40,933 nt of DNA from Pseudomonadota bacterium (GTDB lineage: Bacteria > Pseudomonadota > Alphaproteobacteria > Sphingomonadales > Sphingomonadaceae), in the NCBI GenBank assembly GCA_023416515.1, contig JAEZHP010000165.1:1-40933 (forward strand), written 5' to 3'. Below are positions 8,507 to 16,555 of this stretch, piece after piece. Below the pieces are notes generated by a model, which saw only the letters and a program-made list of their open reading frames with translations, did no database searches and was not told where the DNA came from. Position 1 is the first letter of the stretch. Every line of letters begins with the position of its first letter. A program made the position numbers and the translations under genes.

Positions 8507-8538
8507 GCTACATCTGTAGCGTGCGCTACATTTGTAGC
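8507..8538. promoter_or_regulatory. Two tandem BlaI-type operator palindromes
   Basis: GCTACATCTGTAGC (8507-8520) and GCTACATTTGTAGC (8525-8538) are both perfect 6+6 bp palindromes with a 2-base centre, spaced 18 bp centre to centre. TACA-N2-TGTA is the established core of BlaI/MecI operators. They lie 12-43 bases upstream of the repressor start and between it and the divergent diguanylate cyclase gene, so they could control both directions. Binding is inferred. Confidence 0.85.
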
Positions 8539-8686
8539 ATGTGCAAGTGGTTCCTGAACGCAACGTTTTCGGACAGGTGTTTTACCCGAAGAATACGGCT
8601 TGGCAATGTGCTGGAAGGGGAAGGCCGCGGCGGCCGCACTCGCGTCGAGAAAAGCTTAACCTGCTTTGACTATCAGCAGGTGGAAC

Positions 8687-10462
8687 ATGGTTCTTTCGTC
8701 CCACCCGCTGGTCCGGCCGTTCCTCATCGGCCTGGTCTATTTCGTCGTCGCGTCGACGACGATTGCGACCACGCGTTTCGGCGGCGGAGTGGCTTGGATC
8801 TGGGTGGCCAATGCCTTCCTGGTCGCCGAACTCCAGCTTCGCCCCAGGCGACAATGGCGCAGCAGCCTGGTCGCGTGCGCAATGGCCAGCTTCATCGCGA
8901 CGGCGTCGTTTGGAACCGGAGTCCTAGCGGCGCTGCCGTTCATGGTGATCAACATCGCCGAGTCGGTCGTCGGAGCGCTGCTCCTTCGCCATCTCAGCCC
9001 GACTGCACGGCCGCTCGAAACGCTCGGAGGCGTGTTCACCTTCATATTCAGCGTCGGGATCGTCGCTCCGCTCGCGACGGCACCATTGGCCGCCGCGACG
9101 ATCGTGTTGCTCTTTCCGGAGCTGGGCTTCACCACCAACTGCCTGCGCTGGTTCGCCGGCCATGCGCTAGGTGCGCTCGCCTTCACGCCCCTGTTCGTCT
9201 TCATTCTCAACGGCGACCTCAGGCGCTGGGTCAGGAGGTTGACGGCGGCAAGTGCGACCGAGGCGGTGGTGGTCCTGGCCAGCATCCTCGCCGTGTCGCT
9301 CGTCGTGTTTTCCCAGGACCGCCTGCCGCTCCTGTTCCTCCCGGCCTTGCCGCTGATGGTGGCGCTGTTCCGGATCGGCGCCTTCGGGGGCGCTCTCGGA
9401 GTCGTCATAATCGGCCTCGTCGGAGCCGTGTCGATGGCTCAGGGTCAGACCCCGGTCCATTTCATCGACGGAGCGGAGGGCGACCGTTTCCAGTTCCTCC
9501 AATTCTACATCGCCGTGCTGGTTCTGATCTCGCTTCCGGTCGCCGCCGACCTCAGCCAGCGCACCGCGCTTCTCGGCCGCTTGCGCGAGAGCGAGGCGCG
9601 CTACCGGCTGCTCGCGGAGCATTCGTCCGACATCGTGCTCAACCTCGACATCGACGGCCGCATGCGCTTCGTTTCCAAATCGATCGAGACGCTGGGCGGC
9701 TACAGCCCCGACGAGATGTTCGGTCGCAAGGCGAGCGAGTTCGTCCACCCGGACGACCGAGGGCTCGTCGTTGGCGTTCACGCCTCGGCATTTAGCGCGC
9801 CCGGTCACACGCACATGATCGAGCACCGGGTGCTTGCCGCGGACGGATCTGTGGTGTGGGTCGAGGCGAGCATCCAGGCGATCGTCGACGAGGCCGGCCA
9901 GCCGCAGGGGCTGGTCAGCGCCCTTCGCGACATCAGCCACCGCAGGGGCCGCGAGCAGGAGCTCGTCCGCCAGGCCTCGACCGACCCGCTCACTGGCCTG
10001 CTCAACCGCCGCGGCTTCTTCAGCGGGGTCGATAGCGCGCTGCGCAGCTCGGCCGAGACGCCGCGGGCCTGCTTCGCCTTGTTCGACATCGACCACTTCA
10101 AGAAGGTCAACGACTCTCACGGCCACTCCGCCGGCGACCATGTGCTGGAGGAGTTCGCCCGGATCGCCCGATTGATCGTGCGCGACGGCGACCTGGTCGG
10201 GCGCCTCGGCGGCGAGGAGTTCGGAATTCTCCTCAAGGGCGCAAGTTTCGATCACGCCGTGATGGTGTGCGACCGGCTTCGCACGACCCTTGCCAGCCAG
10301 CTCATCCGCTCGCCCAACGGAAGCGCCATCTGGGTCACCGTCAGCGCTGGAGTCGTATCGATCGACCCGAGCATGACTCGCGAGCAGCTCTACCGCCGCG
10401 CCGACGAGGCTCTCTACCGCGCCAAGGCCGGCGGCCGAAACCAGATCGGTCTCGCCGCCTGA
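8687..10462 (+). CDS. Membrane diguanylate cyclase, MASE1-PAS-GGDEF
   Basis: Makes c-di-GMP from two GTP. I use the ATG at 8687 (AGCAGG six bases upstream); a TTG at 8666 would add seven residues without a better ribosome site. Residues 1 to ~295 are a multi-helix MASE1-type membrane sensor. A PAS domain follows at about 305-425 (ARYRLLAEHSSDIVLNLD; FVHPDDR). The GGDEF domain begins at STDPLTGLLNRRGF. The active site is GGEEF at 508-512, and an RxxD inhibitory site (R499-D502) lies five residues before it, so product inhibition is expected. There is no EAL domain. It is divergent from the BlaI-like gene, with the operator pair in between. Confidence 0.93.
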   Translation: MVLSSHPLVRPFLIGLVYFVVASTTIATTRFGGGVAWIWVANAFLVAELQLRPRRQWRSSLVACAMASFIATASFGTGVLAALPFMVINIAESVVGALLLRHLSPTARPLETLGGVFTFIFSVGIVAPLATAPLAAATIVLLFPELGFTTNCLRWFAGHALGALAFTPLFVFILNGDLRRWVRRLTAASATEAVVVLASILAVSLVVFSQDRLPLLFLPALPLMVALFRIGAFGGALGVVIIGLVGAVSMAQGQTPVHFIDGAEGDRFQFLQFYIAVLVLISLPVAADLSQRTALLGRLRESEARYRLLAEHSSDIVLNLDIDGRMRFVSKSIETLGGYSPDEMFGRKASEFVHPDDRGLVVGVHASAFSAPGHTHMIEHRVLAADGSVVWVEASIQAIVDEAGQPQGLVSALRDISHRRGREQELVRQASTDPLTGLLNRRGFFSGVDSALRSSAETPRACFALFDIDHFKKVNDSHGHSAGDHVLEEFARIARLIVRDGDLVGRLGGEEFGILLKGASFDHAVMVCDRLRTTLASQLIRSPNGSAIWVTVSAGVVSIDPSMTREQLYRRADEALYRAKAGGRNQIGLAA

Positions 10463-10474
10463 CCGCGGGGCGCG

Positions 10475-11518
10475 TCAGCCTCTGCCATTCTCCCCTGGAA
10501 TGCTGGTCGGCGTGTCGAGCGCGTCGATCACGTACAGCCGCTTGACCGCGACGTAGATCACGACTGTCAGCGGCTCCGCCAGGATCACCCCGAGAACCCC
10601 GAACAGCAGCCCCAGCGCGACCAGCGAGAAGAGCAGGAGGGCGGGCGGAAGCTCGACCGCGCGCTTCTGGATGAGCGGAGTGATGATGTTGCCCTCGACC
10701 TGCTGGACGACGACGTAGAGAAGAATCACCCACAGCGCGAGCGTGGGGTCAGTGGCGAAGGCGAGCAGGACGCCTGGGACCGCGGCGACGATCGGTCCGA
10801 TGAAGGGGACGAAGTCGAGCATTCCCGCGGCGATGCCGAGGGTGAGCGCGGCCGGCATTCCGAGCGCCCACAGGCCGATCCCGGTGAGGAGACCCACCAG
10901 CACCATCGACGTCAGCCGGCCGATCAGCCACAGCCGCAGCGCGCCGTAGCAATCGTCCAGCACCTCGGTCACTTTCGGCCGGGCCTTCTCGGGCACCAGC
11001 TTGGCGAGTCCTTGCCGGTAAAGGCGCGGGTCGGCGGCGAGATAGATTCCGCCGAAGATGACCAGGAGGGTATCGGCAAGCACCCCCGTGAAGGAGACGA
11101 GGAAGCGGGTCATGCTCGACAGTACGCCCTCGCCGCCGCTGCCGACCGACTGCAGCCACTGGCGGACGGGCTCGCCGAGGCCGAACGATTCGAGCCTCTG
11201 GAACAGGGTCTGCCAGGCGGACGGGAGAGTCTCGCGCAGCGACTCCGCCTGCGCCGCGACCTCCTGGCCGAACAGGAAGAAGGCGAGGGCGACGATGCCG
11301 GCGACGAGGAGCACTGCAACGAACAGGGCTGTCCCGTCCGGCAGGTTGAGCCGCTGCTTGAATGGACGAGCGGTGATCCGAAGGATGACGGCGAGCAGGA
11401 TCGATCCGAAGAGCAGTATCAACACCCCGCGCATCGTCCACAAAAGCAAGGCGATGCCGATGATGGCGATCGCGATGAGAAGGGTCTCGACGATCTCGCG
11501 GCGGCGGCTGGGCTGCAT
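10475..11518 (-). CDS. AI-2E family (TqsA/PerM-like) membrane transporter
   Basis: 347 residues with the family layout. There are two N-terminal helices (ETLLIAIAIIGIALLLW; GVLILLFGSILLAVIL), a third at about 65-85, then a long periplasmic-type amphipathic stretch (SLRETLPSAWQTLFQRL). Next come helices with the conserved AAGMLDFVPFIGPIVAAVPG and QVEGNIITPLIQKRAVELPP motifs. GGGAGC precedes the ATG. The substrate is unknown; family members export small molecules or act as Na+/H+ antiporters. It converges with the diguanylate cyclase gene, with only 12 bp between the stops, and is 78 bp downstream of the dehydrogenase/oxidase operon on the same strand, so readthrough from that operon is possible. 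Confidence 0.9.
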   Translation of the reverse strand: MQPSRRREIVETLLIAIAIIGIALLLWTMRGVLILLFGSILLAVILRITARPFKQRLNLPDGTALFVAVLLVAGIVALAFFLFGQEVAAQAESLRETLPSAWQTLFQRLESFGLGEPVRQWLQSVGSGGEGVLSSMTRFLVSFTGVLADTLLVIFGGIYLAADPRLYRQGLAKLVPEKARPKVTEVLDDCYGALRLWLIGRLTSMVLVGLLTGIGLWALGMPAALTLGIAAGMLDFVPFIGPIVAAVPGVLLAFATDPTLALWVILLYVVVQQVEGNIITPLIQKRAVELPPALLLFSLVALGLLFGVLGVILAEPLTVVIYVAVKRLYVIDALDTPTSIPGENGRG

Positions 11519-11596
11519 GGACGCTCCCGAAGTTAAGACAGTTCCGGTGGCGTAACGCTCTAGGTCGGATCTGGAGCCGAGGGGAGACCGCCAGTC

Positions 11597-12409
11597 TTAA
11601 TCGTCATCGTCTCGAGCGGCTGGGATCGCATCGACAGGAGTCAAAGGCACGTCATAGCTGGCGAGGAGCCGGGCGATGTCGCCGCGCCTTCGTTGCAGCA
11701 CCTCCTCGACCTTGCCCTTGAGCGGGTCGTCGCCGCGGCGAGTGCCCATCGCAATGGCGAAGGCGAGGCGGTCCTCGGGGCCGCTCGCAAGCGGCTCGAC
11801 ATGAAGCGGCCGGCCCTCGCGATGGGCGAAATGGCCGCCGACCGGGCCCCATACGAAGGCAACGTCGATCTCTCCATCCGCGACGGCGCGAACGATCCGG
11901 GCCTGGGGGTTGGCCCGAGAATAGTCGCCATACACCATGAAGCCGCGAACGTTGCCGACGATGCCCCGGCGGGAAAGGGCGTGCGCCGGCGGCGTGTTGG
12001 AGAAATCGTCGCCGATCATCTGCACGCCGATGCGCATGGTGCGGAGGCGCGGATCGTCGAACGACCTTACGGGCGCCACGCCCTCGCGGGTCACCGCGAC
12101 ATAGGTCGAGGCGTAATAAGGCTCGGTGGTGGCGAGCATTTCGAGACCGGACGCGACTCCGGGGATGAGATCGCAGCGCCCCGCGTTCAGAGTCTCGCGG
12201 ATGTTGCCGCGTCGCTGCGCCCACCACGTATATTCGACCGGTCGGCCGAGATCGGCGGCGATGAGATCGACCAGCTTGTTCTCGAAACCTTCTCCGCGCT
12301 GATTGGAGAAAGGCATGTTGTTGGGGTCGGCGCAGACCCGAAGCGGCTCCGGCGCCGCGACCGCCGAGCAGCCGGCGAGGAGCAGGAGGAGGGCCGGCGC
12401 GAGCTTCAT
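11597..12409 (-). CDS. MxaJ/XoxJ-type periplasmic binding protein associated with quinoprotein dehydrogenase
   Basis: 270-residue exported solute-binding-fold protein. The start at 12409 overlaps the preceding cytochrome stop (ATGA). The signal sequence contains LLLLLAGCSAVAA, so it may be a lipoprotein. The mature N-terminus LRVCADPNNMPFSNQ and EGFENKLVDLIAADLGRPV, with TWWAQRRGNIRETL, matches the family repeatedly found beside methanol-type quinoprotein dehydrogenases (MxaJ, XoxJ). There is no ABC permease or ATPase nearby, so it is not a transport component here. In XoxF/MxaF systems the equivalent protein is thought to help mature or activate the dehydrogenase. It is the last gene of the operon and has an acidic RDDDD C-terminus. 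Confidence 0.88.
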   Translation of the reverse strand: MKLAPALLLLLAGCSAVAAPEPLRVCADPNNMPFSNQRGEGFENKLVDLIAADLGRPVEYTWWAQRRGNIRETLNAGRCDLIPGVASGLEMLATTEPYYASTYVAVTREGVAPVRSFDDPRLRTMRIGVQMIGDDFSNTPPAHALSRRGIVGNVRGFMVYGDYSRANPQARIVRAVADGEIDVAFVWGPVGGHFAHREGRPLHVEPLASGPEDRLAFAIAMGTRRGDDPLKGKVEEVLQRRRGDIARLLASYDVPLTPVDAIPAARDDDD

Positions 12410-12828
12410 TGCCGCGAGTAGAGGAAGGCCGAAAGGTCGCGGGCGTGACCAGGTGTCACTCCGAGGCGAGGCATCGCGGTCCCGGGGGTGACCGACTGCG
12501 GGTCGACGAGCCAAAGCTGGAGGTTGGACGGTGTGTTGGCGAGTTTGCCGGCGATGACGGCGCGGCCGCCGAAACCCTCGAGCGGAGGGCCGACCTGGCC
12601 CTGCGCCTGGGGGACGCCGCTGATCACGTGGCAGGCGCCGCATCCGTAAAGCTGGAACAGGTCGCGTCCGCGGCGGATGTCGCCGCCGGTCATCGCCATC
12701 ACCTTCATATCGAGCTGGGACTGGTCCTTGCGCGCCTCGCGCCAGATCGCCCCGGCGACGACGAGCAGCGCCAGCACAATGACCAAGGTCCACACGGTCC
12801 TTCGGGTGCGATCAGGCTTGAGCGGCAT
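12406..12828 (-). CDS. Membrane-anchored c-type cytochrome (140 aa)
   Basis: One N-terminal helix (VWTLVIVLALLVVAGAIW) anchors a periplasmic monoheme domain. The heme motif is CGACH at about 63-67 and a likely Met axial ligand lies in GTAMPRLG. The rest is a short class I fold (QVGPPLEGFGGRAVIAGK; LVDPQSVTPG). The gene overlaps the ctaG end by 17 bp and the binding-protein start by 4 bp. It probably carries electrons within the dehydrogenase/oxidase unit, analogous to XoxG or to a caa3 donor. Which partner it serves cannot be decided from sequence. Confidence 0.88.
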   Translation of the reverse strand: MPLKPDRTRRTVWTLVIVLALLVVAGAIWREARKDQSQLDMKVMAMTGGDIRRGRDLFQLYGCGACHVISGVPQAQGQVGPPLEGFGGRAVIAGKLANTPSNLQLWLVDPQSVTPGTAMPRLGVTPGHARDLSAFLYSRQ

Positions 12829-13678
12829 CGCGCGCCTCGCTTGCCTTGAGCCATTTCCACAGCAGCCACACGGCCGCGGCGAGATGGAAGGTGCCTCCCG
12901 GGATCCACATGATGAGACCCGCGAGTTGCTGGTCCTGGGCGGGGCTGAGGCCCTCCGGAGTGAGGCCGAGAGCGGCGTAGCCGTCGTACCAGGGGCTCGA
13001 CGACAGCGCCATCAGGGCGCCGAGCAGGCCCCCGATCATCGATGTGAGGAACAGGCACAGGATCGCGGTCCCTTGCCCGCCGCGGCCGAACAGCATCGCC
13101 CACCAGAACAGCAGGGCCGTGACGATGAAGGACAGGTGCTGGGCGATGTGCCATCCGGTGTTTTGCAGTGCGAGATCGAACAGGCGGGGAGCGTGCCACG
13201 CCCAGATGGCGATCCCCTGGAGCACGGTCGCGACGACGGGATCGGTAAGGACTCGCCAGATCGGCAAGCGCGTGACCGCCGCGCCGGCGGAGCGCAGTGG
13301 GTTGGGCAAGCCCCACAGGAAGGCCGGGCCGGGACGGCCGGCGACGATCAGAAGCGCCGCGACGAGCATGATCAGCTCGTGCTCGATCATGTGAATGGTA
13401 AAGCTGCGCTCGCCGGCTTCGTGGAGCGGCGAGATCAGCGAAGCCGCGAGAGTGAGCCAGCCGAGGCCGAACAGCAATGCCTCGCGTCGGATCGCGGGGC
13501 GGCCGCGGTCCGCGCGGCTCCACAGGCGGGCCAGGCCGACCGCATAGACGATCGCGCTGAGGAGTAGCGGGATGGTGACGAGCGGGTCGAGAGTCCAGCC
13601 GGCGCCATGATCCTGCCCGTCATGGGCAAAAGCGGGCGATGCCGCGAGCAGAAGGACGAGGGGCGGCGCGATCCTCAT
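12812..13678 (-). CDS. ctaG: Cytochrome c oxidase assembly protein, CtaG (caa3_CtaG) family
   Basis: 288 residues from the ATG at 13678; a GTG at 13687 is the alternative. An N-terminal signal peptide (LVLLLAASPAFA) is followed by a His/Asp-rich HDGQDHGAG stretch and about seven helices. Conserved polar pieces are HEAGERSFTIHMIEHELIM, a WHIAQHLSF helix and WYDGYAALGLTPEG. This is the CtaG type found with Bacillus caa3 oxidases, not the Cox11-like protein also called CtaG. Its role there is assembly of the copper/heme oxidase, with His-rich helices suggesting metal handling. The start overlaps the previous stop by one base (TGATG). Confidence 0.9.
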   Translation of the reverse strand: MRIAPPLVLLLAASPAFAHDGQDHGAGWTLDPLVTIPLLLSAIVYAVGLARLWSRADRGRPAIRREALLFGLGWLTLAASLISPLHEAGERSFTIHMIEHELIMLVAALLIVAGRPGPAFLWGLPNPLRSAGAAVTRLPIWRVLTDPVVATVLQGIAIWAWHAPRLFDLALQNTGWHIAQHLSFIVTALLFWWAMLFGRGGQGTAILCLFLTSMIGGLLGALMALSSSPWYDGYAALGLTPEGLSPAQDQQLAGLIMWIPGGTFHLAAAVWLLWKWLKASEARDAAQA

Positions 13679-14010
13679 CACAGACACCGCGGGACGATGA
13701 AGCCGGAGAGCAGCTGGAGGATCAGGGCGAAGGTCAGTAACGCCGCGAGCAGGATCCCGGTAAGGCCGAGGAATCGGCGCCCTTCGGTCTCATCGGCCCC
13801 GCGCCGGAAGATCTTCCACGAGAAGAAGCCGCCGGCGACCGCCAGAGCGAGGCCGATCAGGTTCACCGTCGCGTTGAACGCCCAGTCGGTGGCGGTGCAA
13901 TTGTCGAACGCGGCGTTGGAGCCGGTCTGGTGCGCTCCGAACCAGGCGAGCCCCGCCAGGAGCAGGCCGGCCCAGGGCATGAGGTGCTCGATGAGCTCTT
14001 CGCGCTTCAT
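13678..14010 (-). CDS. Small three-helix membrane protein in the oxidase operon (110 aa)
   Basis: Three predicted membrane helices: LMPWAGLLLAGLAWFGAH, VNLIGLALAVAGGFFSWKIF and GLTGILLAALLTFALILQLL. Between the first two is a short loop with a single Cys and an acidic NCTATDWAFN segment; another Cys is near the end (VPRCL). The start overlaps the subunit III stop (ATGA) and the stop overlaps the ctaG start (TGATG). I do not recognise a family. Its size, topology and position suggest a subunit IV-like or assembly component of the oxidase, which is inference. Confidence 0.75.
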   Translation of the reverse strand: MKREELIEHLMPWAGLLLAGLAWFGAHQTGSNAAFDNCTATDWAFNATVNLIGLALAVAGGFFSWKIFRRGADETEGRRFLGLTGILLAALLTFALILQLLSGFIVPRCL

Positions 14011-14624
14011 GTCGATACGAACCAGCGCGGGACCCAGTAGATCAGAACGTAGATGGGCAGCCAGCACAGCCAGACGAAGCGCCAGTACATCGCGTTCTCG
14101 CTGACGTCGACGAAGCGCCTGCCCTCGACTCCGTGCTTGGTGTGCATCAGCGCCGTCAGCACCAACGTGTCCACCCAGTCGGTGAGGATGTGGGTCGTGT
14201 GGAGGAAGAGCAGAGCCCATAGGATGGAGGCATAGGCGTTGTCGTACCAATAGACGTTGAGCGCGGGGAACTCGAAGGCGCGGATGGCGAGCAGGGCCGC
14301 GCCGATCAGGCTGATCACGATGAGCAGCCAGCGCGCTTCGCGCAGTTTGCCGTGCTCGGCAGCATGTTTGAGCATCGAATTGGGCAGCTCGCTGGCGAGC
14401 AGCAGGATCGTGAACAAGGTGCCCGGCAGAAGGTCTGGGGGCTCGACCGCGGGCGGCCAGGCCTGCTCCTGGTTCCACAGGAAGAAATAGCTGGCGATGG
14501 TGAGAACGAAGAAAGTGCCTTCGATGAGGAAGAAGGCCGTCACCCCCCACCAGGTCAGGCTGCGGTGGCCGAAAGCGTGGGTCGGAAGGGTCGCGAGGTC
14601 GCGGGTGAAGCGGGGCTGCAGCAT
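14007..14624 (-). CDS. ctaE: Cytochrome c oxidase subunit III, short form
   Basis: 205 residues with five membrane helices, for example LTWWGVTAFFLIEGTFFVLT, ILWALLFLHTTHILTDW and FVWLCWLPIYVLIYWVPRW. Other subunit III features are NSMLKHAAEHGKLREARW and the C-terminal DVSENAMYWRFVW. Mitochondrial-type subunit III has seven helices. The two missing N-terminal ones appear to be fused to the end of subunit I here, as in Bacillus caa3 oxidases. The start ATG overlaps the subunit I stop (TGATG at 14622-14626). Confidence 0.92.
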   Translation of the reverse strand: MLQPRFTRDLATLPTHAFGHRSLTWWGVTAFFLIEGTFFVLTIASYFFLWNQEQAWPPAVEPPDLLPGTLFTILLLASELPNSMLKHAAEHGKLREARWLLIVISLIGAALLAIRAFEFPALNVYWYDNAYASILWALLFLHTTHILTDWVDTLVLTALMHTKHGVEGRRFVDVSENAMYWRFVWLCWLPIYVLIYWVPRWFVST

Positions 14625-16555
14625 CAGTCGATCACCGGCTCGGGGTGGATGGAATGCTCCTTCGGCCAGAACCACCAGATCAGCGCAGCGCCGACCGGAA
14701 CGCCGCCGATCACCACCCCCCAGGGCGTGAAGATCGAGCCGACGAAGGCAATCCCGCTCAGCACCGCGGCGACGAACGGCCAGACGCTCGGAAGCGGCGA
14801 GGGCTCGCGGATGTCGGGCTCGGCATCGAGCACCCTGGTGAGAAGGAGTTCCTTCTCGTCGACCCTGAGACCGGTGACGACGTGAAGATGGCCGCGATTG
14901 TCCCACAGCGGCGTGTGGCCGGTCGAGACGGGGATGTGCGCGAAATTATAGGGGGCCGGAGGCGACTGGGCCGCCCATTCGAGCCCCGGCGCACCCCACG
15001 GGTTCGGCCCCGCGACTTCGCCTCGCTTAAGCGAGAGCAAGGCGTTGCCGACGAAGCTCAAGACGCCCAGCGCCAGGATGAAGGCGCCGATCGTCGCGAT
15101 CAGGTTGAGGGTCTCCCACTCCATGCCGGTGGGGTAGGTGTAGACACGGCGCGGCATGCCCATGATTCCGAGGAAGTGCATCGGGAAGAACGTCGTGTGG
15201 AAGCCCGCGAAGGTCAGCGCGAACGAGACCCTTCCGAGAGTCTCCGACATCATCCGACCCGTGATCTTCGGCCACCAGTAGGTGAGCGCGCCGAGCAGGG
15301 GGAACACCGCGCCGCCGATCAGCACATAGTGGAAGTGGGCCACGACGAAGAAGGTGTCGTGGAGCTGGAGATCGAGCGGAACGCTGGCCAGCATCACCCC
15401 GGTGAGGCCGCCCATCACGAAGGTGATGATGAAGCCGACCACCCATAGCATCGGCACGCGGAAGCGCGGGCGGCCGTCCCACATCGTCGCGATCCAGCAG
15501 AAGATCTGGATCGCCGCCGGGATCGCCACGCTCATGCTCGCCGCGGTGTAGAAGGCATAGCCGAGGCGCGGCAGGCCGGTGGCGAACATGTGGTGCACCC
15601 ACAGGCCGAAGGAGAGCAGGCCGTTGCCCATCAATGCGAGGACGACCGCCGGGTAGGCGAAGATGGCGCGCCTCGAGAAAGTCTGGACGATCTCGCTGAC
15701 GAAGCCGGTCGCCGGAACGAAGATGATGTACACCTCCGGATGGCCGAAGAACCAGAACAGGTGCTGCCAGAGCAGATTGTCGCCATTCTCGTAGGGATTG
15801 TAGAATTGAGTGCCCACGAGCCGGTCGGCGAGGAGCATGCCCGAGGCCAGCGCGACGGCTGGCATGGAGAAGATCACCATCAGCGACATGATGAGGATCG
15901 ACCAGACGAACAGAGGCATCCGAGCCAGCGTCATTCCCGGAGCGCGCTGCTTGAGGATCGTCGCGGTGAGGCTGACCGCGACGGCGAGGGCCGCGACCTC
16001 GGTGAACGTCACCATCTGTGCCCAGATGTCGCTTCGCTTGCCCGGCGAATATTCGGGCCCCGACAGCGGTGTGTAGGCGAACCAGCCTGCGTCCGGGCCG
16101 ACGTCCATCGCGAAGGCGACCCAAAGCATGAGGCCGCCGAACAGATACATATAGTAGCTGAAGGCGTGGAGGCGCGGGAAGGCGATGGCACGGGTGCCGA
16201 GCATCAGCGGCACGAGATAGATCGCCATCGCGTCCATCACCGGCACGGCGAACAGGAACATCATCGTCGTTCCGTGCATGGTGAAGATCTGGTTGTAGCG
16301 GTCGGGGTCGATCAGCCCGCTTTCGGGAGTGGCGAGCTGAAGCCGGATCGCCAAGGCGAGCACGCCGCCGAGCGCGAGGAAGGCGATCGCGGTCGCAAGA
16401 TAGCGCCGGCCGATTTCCTTATGGTCGTTGGTGCTGAGCCAGCCAATCACCCCACCCGGGCGGCTCCAGGTCCGGTAGAGGCGATGGTGAAGCGCCTCTC
16501 CGCTCAGCATCTCGCCGTCGCGGTCCGCGTGGTGGAAGCGCGACTTGTCGGTCAC
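14624..16555 (-). CDS. ctaD: Cytochrome c oxidase subunit I (caa3-like) lacking canonical D- and K-channel residues
   Basis: 643-residue heme-copper catalytic subunit. Metal ligands are intact: His94 (heme a), His272 with Tyr276 (GHPEVY), His321/His322 (VHHMF), and His407/His409 (AHFHY). Glu274, matching the D-channel terminal Glu, is present. Other proton-path residues are replaced: Ala123 for the channel-entry Asp, Ile112 and His130 for the two channel Asn, and Gln350 with Ala347 for the K-channel Lys and Thr (IPAAIQIF versus the usual IPTGIKIF). The C-terminus adds two helices that correspond to the start of subunit III. The start overlaps the subunit II stop by 4 bp. O2 reduction is expected; pumping is doubtful. 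Confidence 0.95.
   Translation of the reverse strand: MTDKSRFHHADRDGEMLSGEALHHRLYRTWSRPGGVIGWLSTNDHKEIGRRYLATAIAFLALGGVLALAIRLQLATPESGLIDPDRYNQIFTMHGTTMMFLFAVPVMDAMAIYLVPLMLGTRAIAFPRLHAFSYYMYLFGGLMLWVAFAMDVGPDAGWFAYTPLSGPEYSPGKRSDIWAQMVTFTEVAALAVAVSLTATILKQRAPGMTLARMPLFVWSILIMSLMVIFSMPAVALASGMLLADRLVGTQFYNPYENGDNLLWQHLFWFFGHPEVYIIFVPATGFVSEIVQTFSRRAIFAYPAVVLALMGNGLLSFGLWVHHMFATGLPRLGYAFYTAASMSVAIPAAIQIFCWIATMWDGRPRFRVPMLWVVGFIITFVMGGLTGVMLASVPLDLQLHDTFFVVAHFHYVLIGGAVFPLLGALTYWWPKITGRMMSETLGRVSFALTFAGFHTTFFPMHFLGIMGMPRRVYTYPTGMEWETLNLIATIGAFILALGVLSFVGNALLSLKRGEVAGPNPWGAPGLEWAAQSPPAPYNFAHIPVSTGHTPLWDNRGHLHVVTGLRVDEKELLLTRVLDAEPDIREPSPLPSVWPFVAAVLSGIAFVGSIFTPWGVVIGGVPVGAALIWWFWPKEHSIHPEPVID

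Noticed and set aside
11533..11600. TTAAGAC/GTCTTAA arms flanking the gap between the binding protein and the AI-2E gene
   Set aside because: Only 7 bp, about 54 bases apart, and one arm includes the binding-protein stop codon; likely chance.
11597..12409. Binding protein considered as part of an ABC importer
   Set aside because: No permease or ATPase genes nearby, and its motifs and position fit the MxaJ/XoxJ dehydrogenase-associated family.
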